From NCBI RefSeq assembly GCF_904849725.1, contig NC_058524.1, positions 351,351,823 to 351,415,822 of the forward strand: a stretch of 64,000 nucleotides of DNA. The letters are read 5' to 3'. The notes under the pieces were generated by a model that did not search any database, was not told the origin of the DNA, and was given only the letters and a program-made list of their open reading frames with translations. A program made the translations under genes and the position numbers. Source of the stretch: Hordeum vulgare subsp. vulgare (Eukaryota; Streptophyta; Magnoliopsida; Poales; Poaceae). Below are positions 1 through 10,784 of the stretch, in pieces (position 1 is the first letter of the stretch; the number at the start of each line of letters is the position of its first letter).

Positions 1-122
1 TGGGTTTTTGCTCACTCAACTCATCTTGGATCCACCAACTCCTCTGTCTTGGTCTTTGGAATCTTCTTCTGTCTACTGGTGGCACTTTCCCATAACCATG
101 GTTAGGGGACGAGGTCGGCCAC
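1..122 (+). pseudogene. 5' part of a B3-domain-like gene, cut by a retrotransposon
   Basis: An ATG at 98 opens a frame beginning MVRGRGRP. It runs into the retrotransposon at 122. When the element (123-7098) and one copy of its GCCAC target duplication are removed, the frame continues at 7104 without a shift: the C at 122 plus CG at 7104-7105 forms one codon. Bases 1-97 would then be 5' leader or promoter, and I see no clear TATA box in them. The continuity is read directly from the sequence. The gene identity rests on the downstream part (7104-7739). Confidence 0.6.
118..122. repeat. Target site duplication GCCAC, left copy
   Basis: GCCAC here matches GCCAC at 7099-7103, directly flanking the TG...CA ends of the element 123-7098. 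Five-base duplications are usual for LTR-retrotransposon integrase. Confidence 0.9.
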
Positions 123-1772
123 TGCTGATGTAACAAAAGACCTTCCAACGGAGCTAGAAATACGTGCTGAGGGGAGACTATTCTTGTCTTGATTCTCCTC
201 AGCAACGGCGCCAGGAATCCTTCTGCTACGGATACGCCTTTAGGGACTTCCTTGGCAAATATGCAAAGGATTTCCCCGTGGCCTTGGAGCCTTGCGTTGG
301 TGTTCCCTCGAAGCGGAAAGGGTGATGTAGCGCAGCGGTGGTAAGTATTTCCCTCAGTTTTGAGAACCAAGGTATCGATCCAGTTAAGGAGTATCACAAG
401 TACCTGCACAAACACAAAAAGCTTGCTCCCAACGCTATGAAGGGGTTGTCAATCCCTTATAGATTGTTTGCCAAGTGAGAAGTGAAAGAAACAAAGTAAC
501 AAAGCTAAGTAAAAGCGAAAGTAGAAACGATAGGTGTGAATAGACCCGGGGGCCATAGTGTTCACTAGTGGCTTCTCTCACGAAAGCAAGTAGACGATGG
601 GTGAACAAGTTACTGTCGAGCAATTGATAGAACCGCGCAAAGTCGTGACATCATCTAAGGCAATGATTATATCTATAGCCATCACATCCAAAACAAGTAG
701 ACCGATACTTACTGCATCTACTACTATTACTCCACACATCGACCGCTATCTAGCATGCATCTAGTGTATTAAGTCCAAAAGAACAAAGTAACGCCTTAAG
801 CAAGATGACATGATGTAGATGGACAATCTCATATCTACGACAAAGCCCACCTTGTTACCCTTGATGGCAACTACACGATGTGTGGCTTACTGCCCCTACT
901 GTCACTAGGAAAGGTCACCACACGGTAAGAACCCAAAACCAAGCACTTCTCCCATTGCAAGAATCATAGATCTAGTTGGCCAAACAAAACCCAATACTCG
1001 GAGAGACTTACAAGGATATCAAATCATGCATCTAAGAAATCAGCAAAGACTCAAATATATATCATAGATAATCTGATCACAAATCCACAATTCATCGGAT
1101 CTCGACAAACACACCGCCAAAGAAGATTACATCGAATAGATCTCCATGAAGATCATGGAGAACTTTGTATTGAAGATCCAAGAGAGAGAAGAAGCCATCT
1201 AGCTACTAACTATGGACCCGTAGGTCTGAAGTGAACTACTCACGAGTCATTGGAGGGGCGATGATGATGATGATGAAGCCCTCCAACTCCAAAGTCCCCT
1301 CCGATAGGGCACCGGGAAGGGTCCCCAGATGAGATCTCGCGGAAACGGAAGCTTGCGGCGGCGGAAAAGTGTTTTCGTGGATTCCCTGATGTTTTCTATA
1401 TTTTAGGGAATATATAGGCGAAGGAGCTAGGTTAGGGGGGCGCCACAGAGGCCACAAGCCTGCTAGCCGCCGCCCCCCTGTTGGCGGCTAGGGGGCTTGT
1501 GGGCCCCCTGTAGCTCTCCTGGCTTGGCCCTCAAGCCCCGTGATCTTCTTCTGTTCGGGAATAATTTATTTCGGGGATTTTATTCCGTTTGGACTCCGTT
1601 CCAAAATCAGATCTGAAAAGAGCCAAAAACACAGAAAAAATAGGAACTAGCACTTGGCACTGAATTAATAAGTTAGTCCCAAAAAAGATATAAAAGGTAC
1701 ATAAAACATCCAAAGATGACAAGATAACAGCATGAAACCATCAAAAATTATCGATACGTTTGAGACGTATCA
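123..1772 (-). repeat. 3' LTR of the minus-strand element
   Basis: Near-identical to 5448-7098. On the minus strand it starts TGATACGTCTCAAACG at 1772 and ends CA at 123. A TATATA box sits near 1410-1416 (minus). Two old primer-site-like stretches lie near the 3' end, around 145-160 and 200-215. Confidence 0.9.
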
Positions 1773-4435
1773 AGCATGCACAAGGTTAACTCCTGCTCGT
1801 CCTCGAGTAGGGAAGTGATAAAGAATGAATTTTTGATGCTTTCATGCTACCTAGCATGGATGTCCTTTGTAACTCCTCTTATGTGACGTGAATGTTCAGA
1901 TCCATTAGATTCAAAACAATAGTTTGCTATTGACGTGGGAACAATAATAATTCAAGCAAACTAGCAAGGTAATCATGAACTTTGAAAATAACAAGGCCAA
2001 AAGAAAGTTATCCCTTCAAAATCATATAGTTTGGCTATGCTCTATCATCATTGCACAAGGAATTTAAATCATGCACAACCCCGGTATTGGCCAAGTAATT
2101 TTTTTCACACCTTTACTTTCTCAAACTTTTTCAACTCTCACGCAATACATGAGCGTGAGCCATGGTTTTGGCACTATAAGTGGTGTGGAGTGTGGTGGAG
2201 GTTGCAAGAAAAACAAGGAGAAGATGATCACATTAACTAGGCATATCAATGAGCTGTGGAGATGCTCATCAATAGATATCAATGTGAATGAGTAGGGATT
2301 GCCATATAAATGATGCACTAGATCTAAGAGTATGTGAAAGCTCTCAAAGAAAACTAGTGGGTGTGCATCCAACTTGCTTGCTCACGAAGACCTAAGGCAA
2401 TTTTGAGGAATATACAAGCGAAGTTATATAATGAAAATTTCACACTAGCTATATGGTGGTGACAAAACGAGAGACTCTCAATCATGAAGATCATGGTGCT
2501 TAATATGCACAAGTGTGGAAGGATAGTAGAATTGTCCCTTCTCTCTTTTTTCTCTCATTTTTTTGTGGGCTCTTTGGCCTCCTCTTTTTTTTGGTGGGCA
2601 TCTTTGGCCTGTTTTATTTCCTCACATGGGACAATGCTCCATCAGTGATGATCATCACACTTTCAACTCAAAACTTAGAGCAACGATGACTCTATATGGA
2701 ATGCCTTCGGTAGTGTACCGTGACAATGATCTAGCATGGCATAGACATCAATGGAAACATCATCCTATCTATCTTATGATCATGAAATGGCAATGTGGAA
2801 GTGGTGGCACACGTCATAGTGGTAGTTGCATGGCAATATATCTCGGAATGACTTTGAAAAAGCCATAGTATGTAGGTATGGTGGCTGTTTTGAGGGAGGC
2901 TAATGGTGGGTTTTGTGCACCGGCGAAAATTGCACGACACTCAGAAGATAGTGATGGTGGAAGGTGAAAGTGCATCTAAACCATGGACTCAACATTAGTC
3001 ATGAAGAACTCATATACTTGTTGCAAAAAAATTATTAGTAATCGAAACAAAGCATTCAACGCATACTCCTAGGGGAAGGGTTGGTAGGTATAAACCATCG
3101 CGCGATCCCGACCGCCACGCAAAGGATGATAATCAATAGACTAATCATGCTCAAATTTCATCACATAGCGGTTCACCATACGTGCATGCTACGGGAATCA
3201 CTAACTTCAACACAAGTATTTCTAGATCCACAACACCTTACTAGCATAACTTCAATATTATCACAACCACAACTCAAAACTAATTGAGATGAATCAAACT
3301 TGTCTAACTATTCAATGCACATGAAGGTGGAAGTTTTCATATCCCTTTGGATAACTACCCCTTTTGAGACTACTTTCAAAGCATAGATCAACTACCAAGC
3401 CACGCACCGCCGTGCTCTAAAATATATAAGTGAAGCACACAGAGAAAAATCAACTAGCTCAAAAGATATAAGTGAAGCAGATGTGAGCTGAATTGTCTAC
3501 CAAAAGATATAAGTGAAGCTCGACAAAATCACGGTGAGTGCATGTCTCTCTCTCTAGGTGTGCAGAAAGGATGATTGTGACACAACAAAAATAAAAGACT
3601 CCTACGATACAAGACACTCCAAGCAAAACACATAACATGTGGTGAATAAAAATATAGCCCCAAGTAACGTTACCGATGGATTTGAAGACGAAAGAGGGGA
3701 TGCCTTCCCGGGGCATCCCCAAGCTTAGGCTTATACGACATCCTTGAATCTCTTGGGGTGCCTTGGGAATCTCCAAGCTTGAACTCTTGCCACTCTTTAT
3801 CTTTTTGTCCATAAGAACTTCACCCGAAACTTGAAAACTTCACAACACGAAACTCAAATAGAAACTCGTGATAACATTAGTATAAGAAAGCAAACCACCA
3901 CTTCCGTAGATACTATAGAAAACTTAAATTCTACTTAAGCTAATGTTGGGTTACTGTATTTTCAATCTTCCATGGCTAATACCCCCCGATACTATCCATA
4001 GTTTCATCAAAATAAGCAACCAACACAACAAAAACAGAATCTGTTAACAGCAGACCAGTCTGTAGCAATCTGTATACTTCGTATACTTCTGTTACTTCAA
4101 AAATTCTGAAATATTACGACAGTCTGAAGAATTTGTGTAGAATTCAGAAGCAAAAAGAATCAACTCAAAAGCTCTTACAGAAAAAAATGAAAATTCTTTT
4201 CGTGAGCGGCAAGTTTCTGTCTTTTCCAGCATGACCAAACGATCATCCCCAAGACTAATCATAACGGTTTTGCTTGGCACAAACGCAAAAAGAAACACAA
4301 AAAACACAATCATAACAGAATTATGAAAGTGTAGAAAACAGAAAATAGAAAGAAAAAGGATAGATTCGTTGGGTTGCCTCCCAACAAGCGCTATTGTTTA
4401 ACGCCCTTAGCTAGGCATTAATAAAGCAATGATGC
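1773..4435 (-). other. Non-coding interior of the minus-strand element
   Basis: No ORF here has family features. Just inside the LTR (about 1773-1810), read on the minus strand, is CTCGAGGACGAGCA followed by a poor polypurine tract. It matches the CTTGAGGACAAGCA box before the good tract of the Sabrina-like element at 17308-17341. The rest is A/T-rich and I recognise nothing in it. Confidence 0.5.
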
Positions 4436-5184
4436 TCACACAAAAGACAAGAATTGAAGCACAATGAGAGCATCATAAAGCATGTGAAAATCACATCTAA
4501 GTCTAACATACTTCCTATGCATAGGCATTTTATAGGAAAACAGATTGTCAAGAGAACCAATAGGTGCCATATGCAAGGAAGAAGAAAGAGACAAGAGCAA
4601 TCTCAACATAACGAGAGGTGACTTAGTGATATGAAAGTTTCTACCACCATATTTTCCTCTCTCATAATAATTACATGTGGGATCATATTCGTATTCAACA
4701 ATGTAACTATCACATAGGATATTCTTTTCATTATCCACATGCATGCAAAGTTGACGCTCTTCAAAAATAGTGGGATTATCATCAACTAAAGTCATGACTT
4801 CTCCAAACCCACTTTCAATATTATTGAAAATATCATATTCATCATGACTTTAAACATTTTTTCAAGATTGTAAGAAAGATCATCGCCCCAATCATGATTA
4901 TTGCAATAAGTAGTGGTCATAGCAAAACTAGCATCCCCAAGCTTAGGGTTTTGCATAATTTTAGCATGATTGTCACTAATAGAATTTGTAGTGAAACCAT
5001 TGCAATCATGCTTTTCATCCAAGGAGCCCTCGTGAATCACTTCATAAATGTTTTCCTCACAATTTTCAGATTCACGCATCTCAAGCAAAACTCCATAAAG
5101 ATAGTCAAGTGCACTCAACTTACTAGCAATTGGATCAACATAATTGGATCTCTTAAAGAGATTAGCAAGTGGATGAGGATCCAT
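4436..5184 (-). pseudogene. Unrecognised retroelement ORF with a frameshift
   Basis: Two minus-strand ORFs meet here: 5184-4792 (130 aa, starting MDPHPLANLFKRSNY) and 4795-4436 (119 aa, starting MTLVDDNPTIFEERQLC). They read as one protein of about 250 aa broken by a single-base deletion near 4848, after LEKMFK. In the shifted frame the sequence NNIESGFGEVMTL runs smoothly into the second part. The first part is acidic and polar; the second has Cys/His residues and a hydrophobic stretch. I know similar ORFs from non-autonomous Triticeae retroelements but no assigned function. It could be a diverged gag-like protein. It is the only coherent coding region in the element. Confidence 0.5.
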
Positions 5185-5419
5185 ATCACTAGATTTTCAG
5201 CAAGCGAAAATGCAAGTATATTGAAGGCACATGGCACACAAGCGAATAGAAAGCAACCGAGAGAAAAGGGCGAACGAAAAAGGCGAATGAAAACGGCAAA
5301 GGAGAAAGGCAAATGAAAATGGCAAATGTGAACTGGGGGAGAGGAAAGCGAGAGGCAACTGGCAAAAAAAGTAAATGCAAGAGATGAGTTTGTGAGACCT
5401 ACTTGGATAGATCTCTCCT

Positions 5420-5437
5420 TCCCCGGCAACGGCGCGA
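5420..5437 (-). other. Primer binding site, tRNA-Asp type
   Basis: On the plus strand this reads TCCCCGGCAACGGCGCGA. That matches the 3' end of plant tRNA-Asp(GTC), which ends CCCCGGCAACGGCGCCA, with one mismatch. It lies 10 bp inside the 5' LTR end at 5448, where minus-strand DNA synthesis would start. Confidence 0.75.
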
Positions 5438-5447
5438 GAAATACTTC

Positions 5448-7098
5448 TGCTGAAGCAACAAAAGACCTACCAATGGCGCTAGAAATACGTGCCGACGAGA
5501 GACTATTCTTGTCTTGATTCTCCTCAACAACGGCGCCAGGAATTCTTCTGCTATGGCTACGCCTTTAGGGACTTCCTTGGCAAATATGCAAAGGATTTCC
5601 CCGTGGCCTTGGAGCCTTGCGTTGGTGTTCCCTCAAAGCAGAAAGGGTGATGTAGCGCAGCGGTGGTAAGTATTTCCCTCAGTTTTGAGAACCAAGGTAT
5701 CGATCAAGTGAAGGAGTATCACAAGTACCTGCACAAACACAAAAAGCTTGCTCCCAACGTTATGAAGGGGTTGTCAATCCCTTATAGATTGTTTGCCAAG
5801 TGAGAACTGAAAGCAACAAAGTAACAAAGCAAAGTAAAAGCGAAAGTGGAAACGATAGATGTGAATAGACCCGGGGGCCGTAGTGTTCACTAGTGGCTTC
5901 TCTCACGAAAGCAAGTAGACGGTGGGTGAACAAGTTACTGTCGAGCAATTGATAGAACCGTGCAAAGTCGTGACATCATCTAAGGCAATGATTATATCTA
6001 TAGGCATTACGTCCAAAACAAGTAGACCGATACTTTCTGCATCTACTACTATTACTCCACACGTCGACCGCTATCCAGCATGCATCTAGTGTATTAAGTC
6101 CAAAAGAAGAGAGTAATGCCTTAAGCAAGATGACATGATGTAGATGGACAATCTCATATCTACGACAAAGCCCACCTTGTTACCCTTGATGGCAACTACA
6201 CGATGTGTGCCTTGCTGCCCGTACTGTCACTGGGAAAGGTCACCACATGGTAAGAACCCAAAACCAAGCACTTCTCCCATTGCAAGAATCATAGATCTAG
6301 TTGGCCAAACAAAACCCAAGACTCGGAGAGACTTACAAGGATATCAAATCATGCATATAAGAAATCAGCAAAGACTCAAATATATATCATAGATAATCTG
6401 ATCACAAATCCACAATTCATCGGATCTCGACAAACATACCGCCAAAGAAGCTTACATCGAATAGATCTCCATGAAGATCATGGAGAACTTTGTATTGAAG
6501 ATCCAAGAGAGAGAAGAAGCCATCTAGCTACTAACTACGGACCCGTAGGTCTGAAGTGAACTACTCACGAGTCATTGGAGGGGCGATGATGATGATGAAG
6601 AAGCCCTCCAACTCCAAAGTCCCCTCCGGCAGGGCACCGGGAAGGGTCTCCAGATGAGATCTCGCGGAAACGGAAGCTTGTGGCGGCGGGAAAGTGTTTT
6701 CGTGGATTCCCTGATTTTTTTCTGTATTTTAGGGAATATATAGGCGAAGGAGCTAGGTCAGGGGGGGCGCCACAGAGGCCACAAGCCTGCTAGCCGCCGC
6801 CCCCTGGTGGCGGCTAGGGGGCTTGTGGGCCCCCTGTAGCTCACCTGGCTTGGCCCTCAAGCCCCCTGATCTTCTTCCGTTCGGGAAAAATTTATTTCGG
6901 GGATTTTGTTCCATTTGGACTCTGTTCCAAAATCAGATCTGAAAGGAGCCAAAAACACACAAAAAACAGGAACTAGCACTTGGCACTAAATTAATAAGTT
7001 AGTCCCAAAAAAGATATAAAAGGTACATAAAACATCCAAATATGACAAGATAACAGCATGAAACCTTCAAAAATTATAGATACGTTTGAGGCGTATCA
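5448..7098 (-). repeat. 5' LTR of the minus-strand element
   Basis: 1651 bp, running on the minus strand from TGATACGCCTC (7098) to ...CAGCA (5448). It has a TATA-like TATATA near 6737-6743. Inside its 3' end are two former primer sites (minus-strand motifs at 5468-5482 and 5522-5538) in addition to the working site outside it. GCCAC at 7099-7103 is the right target duplication. Confidence 0.92.
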
Positions 7099-7103
7099 GC
7101 CAC
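7099..7103. repeat. Target site duplication GCCAC, right copy
   Basis: Pairs with 118-122. Confidence 0.9.
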
Positions 7104-7739
7104 CGTCGGCCGTGAGGGCGGCGAGGCTTTCCCGTTCGGATCACGCCACAGCTTCTAAGGGTGCCACGACGGAAGACGACCGGAACGCCCATGGTAGAGG
7201 AAGGGCAAGGGACCGAGGTCGCCGTGGAGGTCGAGGCCGAGGGAGGCGGAGCGCTACTCCAACGCCTCCATCCTCCCCGGGGCTTGCTTCTGTGGCGGCC
7301 CATGTCGGAAGGAACCTGATGGAGTTCCTTGTCCAACTGCGAGGGCCCATCCAGTCCCGCCTTTGACTCCCTGGTGTCTTTGCCGAGGCAATGGAAGGAG
7401 AGGGGGCCCGACCTGTGGCTCCGCATGCACGGTTGCGGCAATGGTGATGTGCTGGTGGTTGCGGAACGCATTGGGTCTCGAACCCTGTTCCTCGGCCGCG
7501 GGTGGAAAAGCTTCACCCGTGCCCACAACCTTTGGGATAGGCATGTTCTCCGCTTCAAGAAGGTGGCGGAGAAAACGCTCTCCGTCAAGCTATATGGGAG
7601 CTCTGGTGCGCGTCTCGGCTGCTGCGAAGAGAGCTTGAGCGAGACTCGAAGCCTTTCCTCGTGTGAGAGTGGCGAGGAAAGGACGGACGATGACGACAAT
7701 GGAAGCGGGTTAGGACCCTCGCAGTCAATATCTGCATGA
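7104..7739 (+). pseudogene. B3-domain-like gene remnant, frameshifted
   Basis: The frame continued from the ATG at 98 runs through an Arg/Gly-rich stretch (HGRGRARDRGRRGGRGRGRR) to MEFLVQLRGPIQSRL and stops at 7364-7366. A second frame (about 7360-7739) carries a B3-like end: GRGWKSFTRAHNLW, HVLRFKKV, LSVKLYGSSGARLGCCEES, then an acidic Ser-rich tail ending at 7739. B3 domains are plant DNA-binding domains, and the W..F...L..G..L.F spacing is typical of the C-terminal half. One indel near 7360 separates the parts. This frameshift and the 7-kb insertion both inactivate the gene. Large antisense ORFs over this region are GC-driven shadows. The family call is from memory of similar grass proteins. 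Confidence 0.55.
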
Positions 7740-8649
7740 GGGGGGCCTGGCCTCGGGCCTACCGCCGACCGTACCGTCGTTGTCAATCTGACGCTTGCTT
7801 CCTTCCGCGTCAGACCGACTGCAGCTACCTCATCTTGCCGTCCGCGCCTGGGCTTCTGATCCTCCATCTCTTTGGCTTTGTTCTCCTCCATGCAATGCTG
7901 GTCCCGGAGTAACCAGCCTGGATCGCCCTAAGGGCCGCTCCATGTCTTCCTGAACTGCAGAACGGCGAGCGTAGTTCCTCACCAAGGCAAAAGTTCTAGG
8001 TTATAGAAGATTATATCATCCATGTGACGTGTTTGAGAAGTTCCCCAAACAGATGACTGAAAAGATTGTTTTCCCCTTTTCCGATCCCGTTCTTTGTATG
8101 ATTCATCTTTGCATAATCTGGGAGCTTGCTGGCGACTACAGGCAAGGCTCCTTGCCACGTACGGTGCAACCATGAAATTGCCAAGTGCAGCTTGAGACGA
8201 AATCGGGTGCTACGTATCCGCTTTCTCCGTTGATCAGGTTCGCAACTGTTTGATGGCGCTTTGTGGCCGTTCATGTTGTTTGAACGAGTTCGAAACAAAG
8301 ACAAGGTGCACCGAACTTTGGGAAGCTCCCAGTACGCGCAAACTCCTCACACAAAGATTGGATACTTTCGAAGGAAAAAAAGCAAAGAATCTATCTATTT
8401 CAAATCTGAATCTCAAACTCAAGAACTTATCTGTCCACACCGTGGCTGCGAACCGCTCGGATCTTTCGTCGGGGCGTAGGAGCCCTCGGTGAGCAGGGAA
8501 TCACCTCTCCTGGCAGTCTCTTCTCCGGCAAGGACTTCTTTCCGACGGTCCGTGACCGTTGCTTGGAGAAAGAGTTAGCCAGCGTGTAACCCCTTTGCTT
8601 TTCTCTTGCTAGGCCGTGCTTGGGGAGCCCCCGAGCGCGTCTTTGGGCG
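7740..8649. other. No recognisable feature; possible 3' flank of the B3-like gene
   Basis: This moderately GC-rich stretch has only short ORFs without family features. It could be the intron or 3' region of the B3-like gene. I see no TIRs, LTR ends or repeats in it. Confidence 0.3.
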
Positions 8650-9075
8650 ATGATGTGACACTCTGAGGGGCGCAACACTCGCACTATGGGGATCAACGTG
8701 ATACCCTTGTGATCGCAGGGCGGGTAAAAACAACGTCAAGAGCAGACCTAACAATCAACGTCAAGAGCAAGCCTTTTTACCCAGGTTCGGTCCCCTTACG
8801 CGTAAAACCCTATGTCCTGCTCGTCTGGTCGTGTTAAGCGTTCTTTTGTTGTTCATTACAGTGATGATCGCCATCTTCTTGACCGATCTCGAAAGAGTCT
8901 AACCCCCTCTGAATGAGCTAAGGGCCTCCTTTTGTAGGCAAAAGGAGTCACCTACAATGCTCGATGGTAGGTTCACGGGATGTTACAGTGAAGCTAGAGC
9001 GGCGCGTATCCATCTACCGCTGTCAGGTGCATTAAATGCACGTCTTGTCCTTGTCAGCTAAGTGCTGGTGAGGAC
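8650..9075. other. Unclassified, possible LTR fragment, left half
   Basis: It contains phrases common in grass Gypsy LTRs (TACCCAGGTTCGGTCCCC near 8779, GTGATCGCAGGGCGGG near 8709). It ends at the AGGAC duplicated by the Sabrina-like insertion and continues at 35849. I cannot define its ends, so LTR status is only a suspicion. Confidence 0.3.
9071..9075. repeat. Target site duplication AGGAC, left copy
   Basis: Matches AGGAC at 35844-35848 on the other side of the Sabrina-like element. Confidence 0.9.
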
Positions 9076-10706
9076 TAATACGTCTCTGTCGTATCTACTT
9101 TTCCAAACTCTTTTGCCCTTGTTTTGCACTCTAATTTGCATGATTTGAATGGAACTAACCCGGACTGACGTTGTTTTCAGCAGAATTGCCATGGTGTTTT
9201 TTTTGTGCAGAAATAAAAGTTCTTGGAACGTCCTGAAAATTTACGGAGATTTTTTCTGGAATAAAAGAAAAATACCTGCGCAAAGTTCCACCGGAGGTGG
9301 CGTGCTAGTGGGCCACAAGCCCACAGGCCGTGGCCACCCCCTATGGCCGCGCCGTGCAGGCTTGTGGGGCCCACGTGGCACGATCACCCCCAACCTCACC
9401 TCTATATCTTCTGTTTCGCCTGGAAAAAAATCGGAGAGAAGGTTTCATTGAGTTTTGCGATACGGAGGCGCCGCCACATCCTATTCTTCATCTAGAGGGC
9501 AGATCTGGAGTCCGTTTCGGGCTCCGGAGAGGGGAAATCGTCGCCATCGTCACCGTCAACCTTTCTCCATCGACAATTCCATGATGCTCTTCACCGTTTG
9601 TGAGTAATCTCTTCGTAGGCTTGCTAGACGGTGATGAGTTGGATGAGATCTATCATGTAATCGAGTTAGTTTTGACGAGGATTGTTCCCTAGTATCCATT
9701 ATGTTCTCAGATTGATGTTGCTACTACTTTACCATGCTTAATGCTTGTCACTAGGGCCCAAGTGCCATGATTTCATATCTGAACCTATTATGTTGTCGCC
9801 AATATATGTGTGTTTTAGATCCTATCTTGCAAGTTGTAGTCACCTACTATGTCTTATGACCCGGCAACCCCGGAGTGACAATAGGCGGTACCACTCCCGG
9901 AGATGACCATAGTATGAGGAGTTCATGTATTCACCGCGTGTTAATGCGTTGGTCCGGTTCTTTATTAAAAGGAGAACCTTAATATCCCCTAGTTTCCATT
10001 AGGACCACGCTGCCACGGGAGGGATGGACAATAGATGTCATGCAAGTTCTTGTCCCTAAGCACGTATGACTACATACGGAATACATGCCTACATTAGATT
10101 GATGAACGGGAGCTAGCCACATATCTCTCCGTGTTATAGCTGTTACATGATGAATCACATCCGTCACACTCATCCATCACCGATCCACTGCCTACGAGTC
10201 TTTTACTACTCGTCCTCGCTACGTTACTTTGCCTAGGCTTGTCCATTGCTACAAGAGGGATTGGGCCACATTGCTGCTGTCACTACTGTTGTTACTTTGT
10301 TGCTGTCACTACTGATGTCACTTTGTTGCTGCTGCTACTACTGTTCCTTGCTACTCTGTTGTTACTTGTTGCAAGACTTTGTTGGCGCTAACATCCCGTC
10401 AACAAGGCTTTTTTTGGCGCCGTTGCCAGGGGAGGCCAAGTCAAGAATATTCTCCCGTCAACGCACCTTTTTCTAGAGCCGTTGCTGGGAATTGCCAAAG
10501 CTTTTTCTGGTGCCGTAGCTATCATATTACCTTGCTACTGATACTTTGCTTGCAGACAATAATCTTTCAGGTGTGGTTGAATTGACTAGTCAGCTGCTAA
10601 TACTTGAGAATATCCTTTAGCTTCCCCTTGTGAGGGAATCAATAAATTTGGGTTGAATACTCTACCCTCGAAAACTGCTGCGATCCCATACGCTTGTGGG
10701 ACATCA
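9076..10706 (+). repeat. 5' LTR, Sabrina-like copy 1
   Basis: Starts TAATACGTCTCTGTCG (the usual G at position 2 has mutated to A) and ends ...GGGACATCA. A weak TATA-like CTATATC lies at 9402-9408. A GTGAGTAATC splice-donor-like motif is at about 9599. A CTG/TGTCACT-rich stretch spans about 10265-10375. Three primer-site-like motifs lie within its 3' 300 bp (10415, 10474, 10508). Confidence 0.92.
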
Positions 10707-10716
10707 AGGCATTTTC

Positions 10717-10734
10717 TGGCGCCGTTGCCGTGGA
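10717..10734 (+). other. Primer binding site, tRNA-Asp type
   Basis: TGGCGCCGTTGCCGTGGA is complementary to the 3' end of plant tRNA-Asp with one or two mismatches. It begins 10 bases after the 5' LTR end. Confidence 0.8.
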
Positions 10735-10784
10735 AGCACAGCTATATTCTCTGAGTCACTTGGGATTGATGTCTGCTGATCACT

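Larger units (their letters stand above)
123..7098 (-). mobile_element. Complete non-autonomous LTR retrotransposon, minus strand
   Basis: A 6976-bp element with two LTRs of 1650 and 1651 bp, TG...CA ends and the GCCAC duplication on both sides. A tRNA-Asp-type primer site lies next to the right (5') LTR. The LTR start (TGATACGCCTCAAACG on the minus strand) is the same family as the solo LTR at 44550. The 3.7-kb interior holds one broken ORF and no protease, reverse transcriptase or integrase motif that I can find, so it must have moved with helper proteins. The two LTRs differ at about 20 of the first 440 bases by eye, which suggests an insertion a few million years old or less. It looks like a WHAM/Derami-type Triticeae element, but that name is a guess. 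Confidence 0.9.

Noticed and set aside
435..623. 62-codon minus-strand ORF, repeated at 5760-5948
   Set aside because: Its repetition reflects the two LTRs. It has a hydrophobic tail, but it lies in LTR sequence and also appears in altered form in the solo LTR. No evidence of coding.
5115..5429. 104-codon Phe/Ser/Leu-rich minus-strand ORF
   Set aside because: It reads the purine-rich leader between primer site and the element ORF; compositional artefact.
7067..7891. 274-codon minus-strand ORF
   Set aside because: It lies antisense to the B3-like remnant in GC-rich sequence, has no family features and starts inside the retrotransposon LTR. A composition shadow.
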